A stretch of 19,187 nt of DNA from Isohypsibius dastychi (taxonomy: Eukaryota; Tardigrada; Eutardigrada; Parachela; Isohypsibiidae): the NCBI GenBank assembly GCA_034696485.1, contig JAQIWT010000494.1:1-19187 (forward strand). Reading direction: 5' to 3'. Made by a program: the position numbers and the translations under genes. The notes beneath the pieces were generated by a model. That model saw only the letters and a list, made by a program, of their open reading frames with translations, did not search any database and had not been told where the DNA came from. This document shows positions 18,260-19,187 of the stretch, piece by piece (within the stretch, counting starts at the first letter, position 1; every line of letters begins with the position of its first letter).

Positions 18260-18600
18260 GTGTCTGCTGACCTCGTAGGCAAGAGGTGTCGTAGTCTGAC
18301 GTTTTGTGGCTATGGTATTTTGGGGTTCTATTGTCTTCTGCAGTCTCTCCGCCACTCGCGAATGGTTTAGAGTGCTTGAAGGTCTTATTACGAGGTGTTT
18401 TACAAGCAAAAGTTCCCATGGGGAACTCCAAGAACCATGAATTGTTTGTTACAAAACTGCTGGCTACGAATGATTGTGAATACGAAAGGTTGCTACAACG
18501 AGAACTCTTGGCTACAAAAAGTCGAGACTACGAAAGGTTAACATCGAAACCTCGAGACTACGAAAAGTCTGCCTACGAAAGGTCATGGCGCCATCCACGT
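18260..18600. repeat. Degenerate inverted/tandem repeat region (possible old foldback element)
   Basis: On the right (18466-18590) TACGAAAGGT and GAGACTACGAAA recur several times. Their inverted forms (ACCTCGTAGGC, GTCGTAGTCTGACGTTTTGT) occur on the left at about 18269-18308. The near-palindrome GTTCCCATGGGGAAC at about 18412-18426 lies roughly in the middle. The arms match only approximately, and no target duplication was found. Confidence 0.4.
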
Positions 18601-18639
18601 GTTGGAAAGTTTGATGGGGTTTGTTGGATCGGTCCTCAC

Positions 18640-18894
18640 TCAACAAGTCGTTACCGCGTTTGATTTCAATCTGTCAGAACTCACTATGATATGGCGGCAT
18701 ACTGAGCACCAGAATGATTTATACAAATCTGGACTTTTCGAAACCGCATCAGGTCGATTTGTTTTGAACAAAAACCCATCGACATTCCGAATCGCATAAA
18801 GTGTAGGTACTCCTGTCACTTGGTTAAGCTTGGGTAACCGGAGTTTATATTTCTGGAAATGCGTGCTTACATGACAAAATCTGTGGAAGTTCAT
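18640..18894 (-). CDS. Possible thioredoxin-fold (TXNDC17-like) C-terminal exon or fragment, 84 codons
   Basis: The minus strand is open for 84 codons plus stop. The middle reads KYKLRLPKLNQVTGVPTLYA, whose VTGVPTL matches the cis-proline motif of thioredoxin-like proteins and recalls the C-terminal half of TXNDC17/TRP14. The active-site WCPDC that should precede it was not found upstream on this strand, although the downstream sequence contains an unrelated WCSVC. An acceptor-like CGCATTTCCAG lies just before KYKL, so the exon may start at about 18855. The rest of the gene would then have to lie beyond the window or be lost. Weakly supported. Confidence 0.3.
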   Translation of the reverse strand: MNFHRFCHVSTHFQKYKLRLPKLNQVTGVPTLYAIRNVDGFLFKTNRPDAVSKSPDLYKSFWCSVCRHIIVSSDRLKSNAVTTC

Positions 18895-19026
18895 TTTCCC
18901 GTTCTAAACCATTCATTATTCTCACCCATTTTCGTTGGGACTGAGATAGAAAACTAACAGAACAAACCACTACCGGATGAAACAGTTTCTTCAAACACTG
19001 TAACAAGTGATAGCTTCGGTGCTAGA

Positions 19027-19072
19027 ATGAGAGTGGTATCGAGCGCTCCCCTCTCGGCAGTTTTCATACTGG
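19027..19072 (+). CDS. Partial gene: first exon with signal-peptide-like start, runs off the window
   Basis: An ATG opens MRVVSSAPLSAVFIL and one further base before an excellent donor (GGTAAGTTTTTC, GT at 19073). The hydrophobic start suggests a secreted or membrane product. Any later exons lie outside the window. Confidence 0.35.
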
Positions 19073-19156
19073 GTAAGTTTTTCTACAAGCGAACGCCATC
19101 ACACACTTATGTTTTCCAAAAATATTTTGTTTTTGGAAGGCCTCCATGGGGCGAGA

Positions 19157-19157
<1 letters not shown>

Positions 19158-19187
<30 letters not shown>
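19158..19187 (+). repeat. Terminal poly(G) run (30 G)
   Basis: The last 30 bases are all G. It may be a real homopolymer able to form G-quadruplex, or a sequencing or assembly artefact at a contig end. Confidence 0.85.

Overview
The window is nuclear DNA from a small invertebrate with a compact genome. Every convincing gene is split by GT-AG introns, mostly 50-85 bases long, and genes sit on both strands with little space between them. The gene set is an invertebrate gustatory-receptor-like 7TM protein, a natriuretic-peptide-receptor-like ectodomain, a ninjurin, an enkurin-domain protein, a secreted family 16 glycoside hydrolase and an Ig-domain secreted protein. Together with the tiny introns this fits a eutardigrade (Hypsibius or Ramazzottius type). 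That assignment is inference from gene content and cannot be proved from the sequence alone. All exon joins below were read by eye from splice consensus, frame continuity and family patterns, without transcript data.

Layout. 384-1275 (minus): five-exon four-pass membrane protein. 1276-2712: mostly non-coding, with one possible minus exon and some Pro/Tyr-rich coding-like scraps on the plus strand. 2713-4248 (plus): five-exon enkurin-domain protein. 4481-5659 (minus): secreted protein with one Ig domain, a Thr-rich linker built on a 27-bp tandem repeat, and a C-terminal block; it converges tail-to-tail on the enkurin gene. 6602-7129 (minus): small secreted protein of unknown family. 8060-9477 (minus): gustatory-receptor-like 7TM protein, with the family's C-terminal TYxxxxxQ signature recovered across a 59-base intron. 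9957-10413: a foldback DNA element with 44-bp near-perfect terminal inverted repeats and an exact 8-bp target duplication, lying against a possible small secreted-protein gene. 11966-14874 (plus): a 14-exon receptor with signal peptide, ligand-binding ectodomain, one membrane helix and a 35-residue tail with no kinase-like or cyclase domain. 15470-16124 (minus): ninjurin. 17093-17892 (minus): GH16 beta-glucanase. 18091-18894: an orphan signal-peptide exon, a degenerate inverted repeat and a thioredoxin-fold-like fragment. 19027-19072 (plus): first exon of a gene running out of the window. The window ends in 30 consecutive G.

The genes do not form an operon or a shared pathway. The common theme is surface and secreted products: chemoreceptor, peptide-receptor-like protein, four-pass protein, ninjurin, Ig/Thr-rich protein, glucanase and small secreted peptides. 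The best leads are the clearance-receptor-like architecture at 11966-14874, the foldback element with its target duplication, and the Ig/Thr-rich protein whose Thr linker is flanked by two related blocks.
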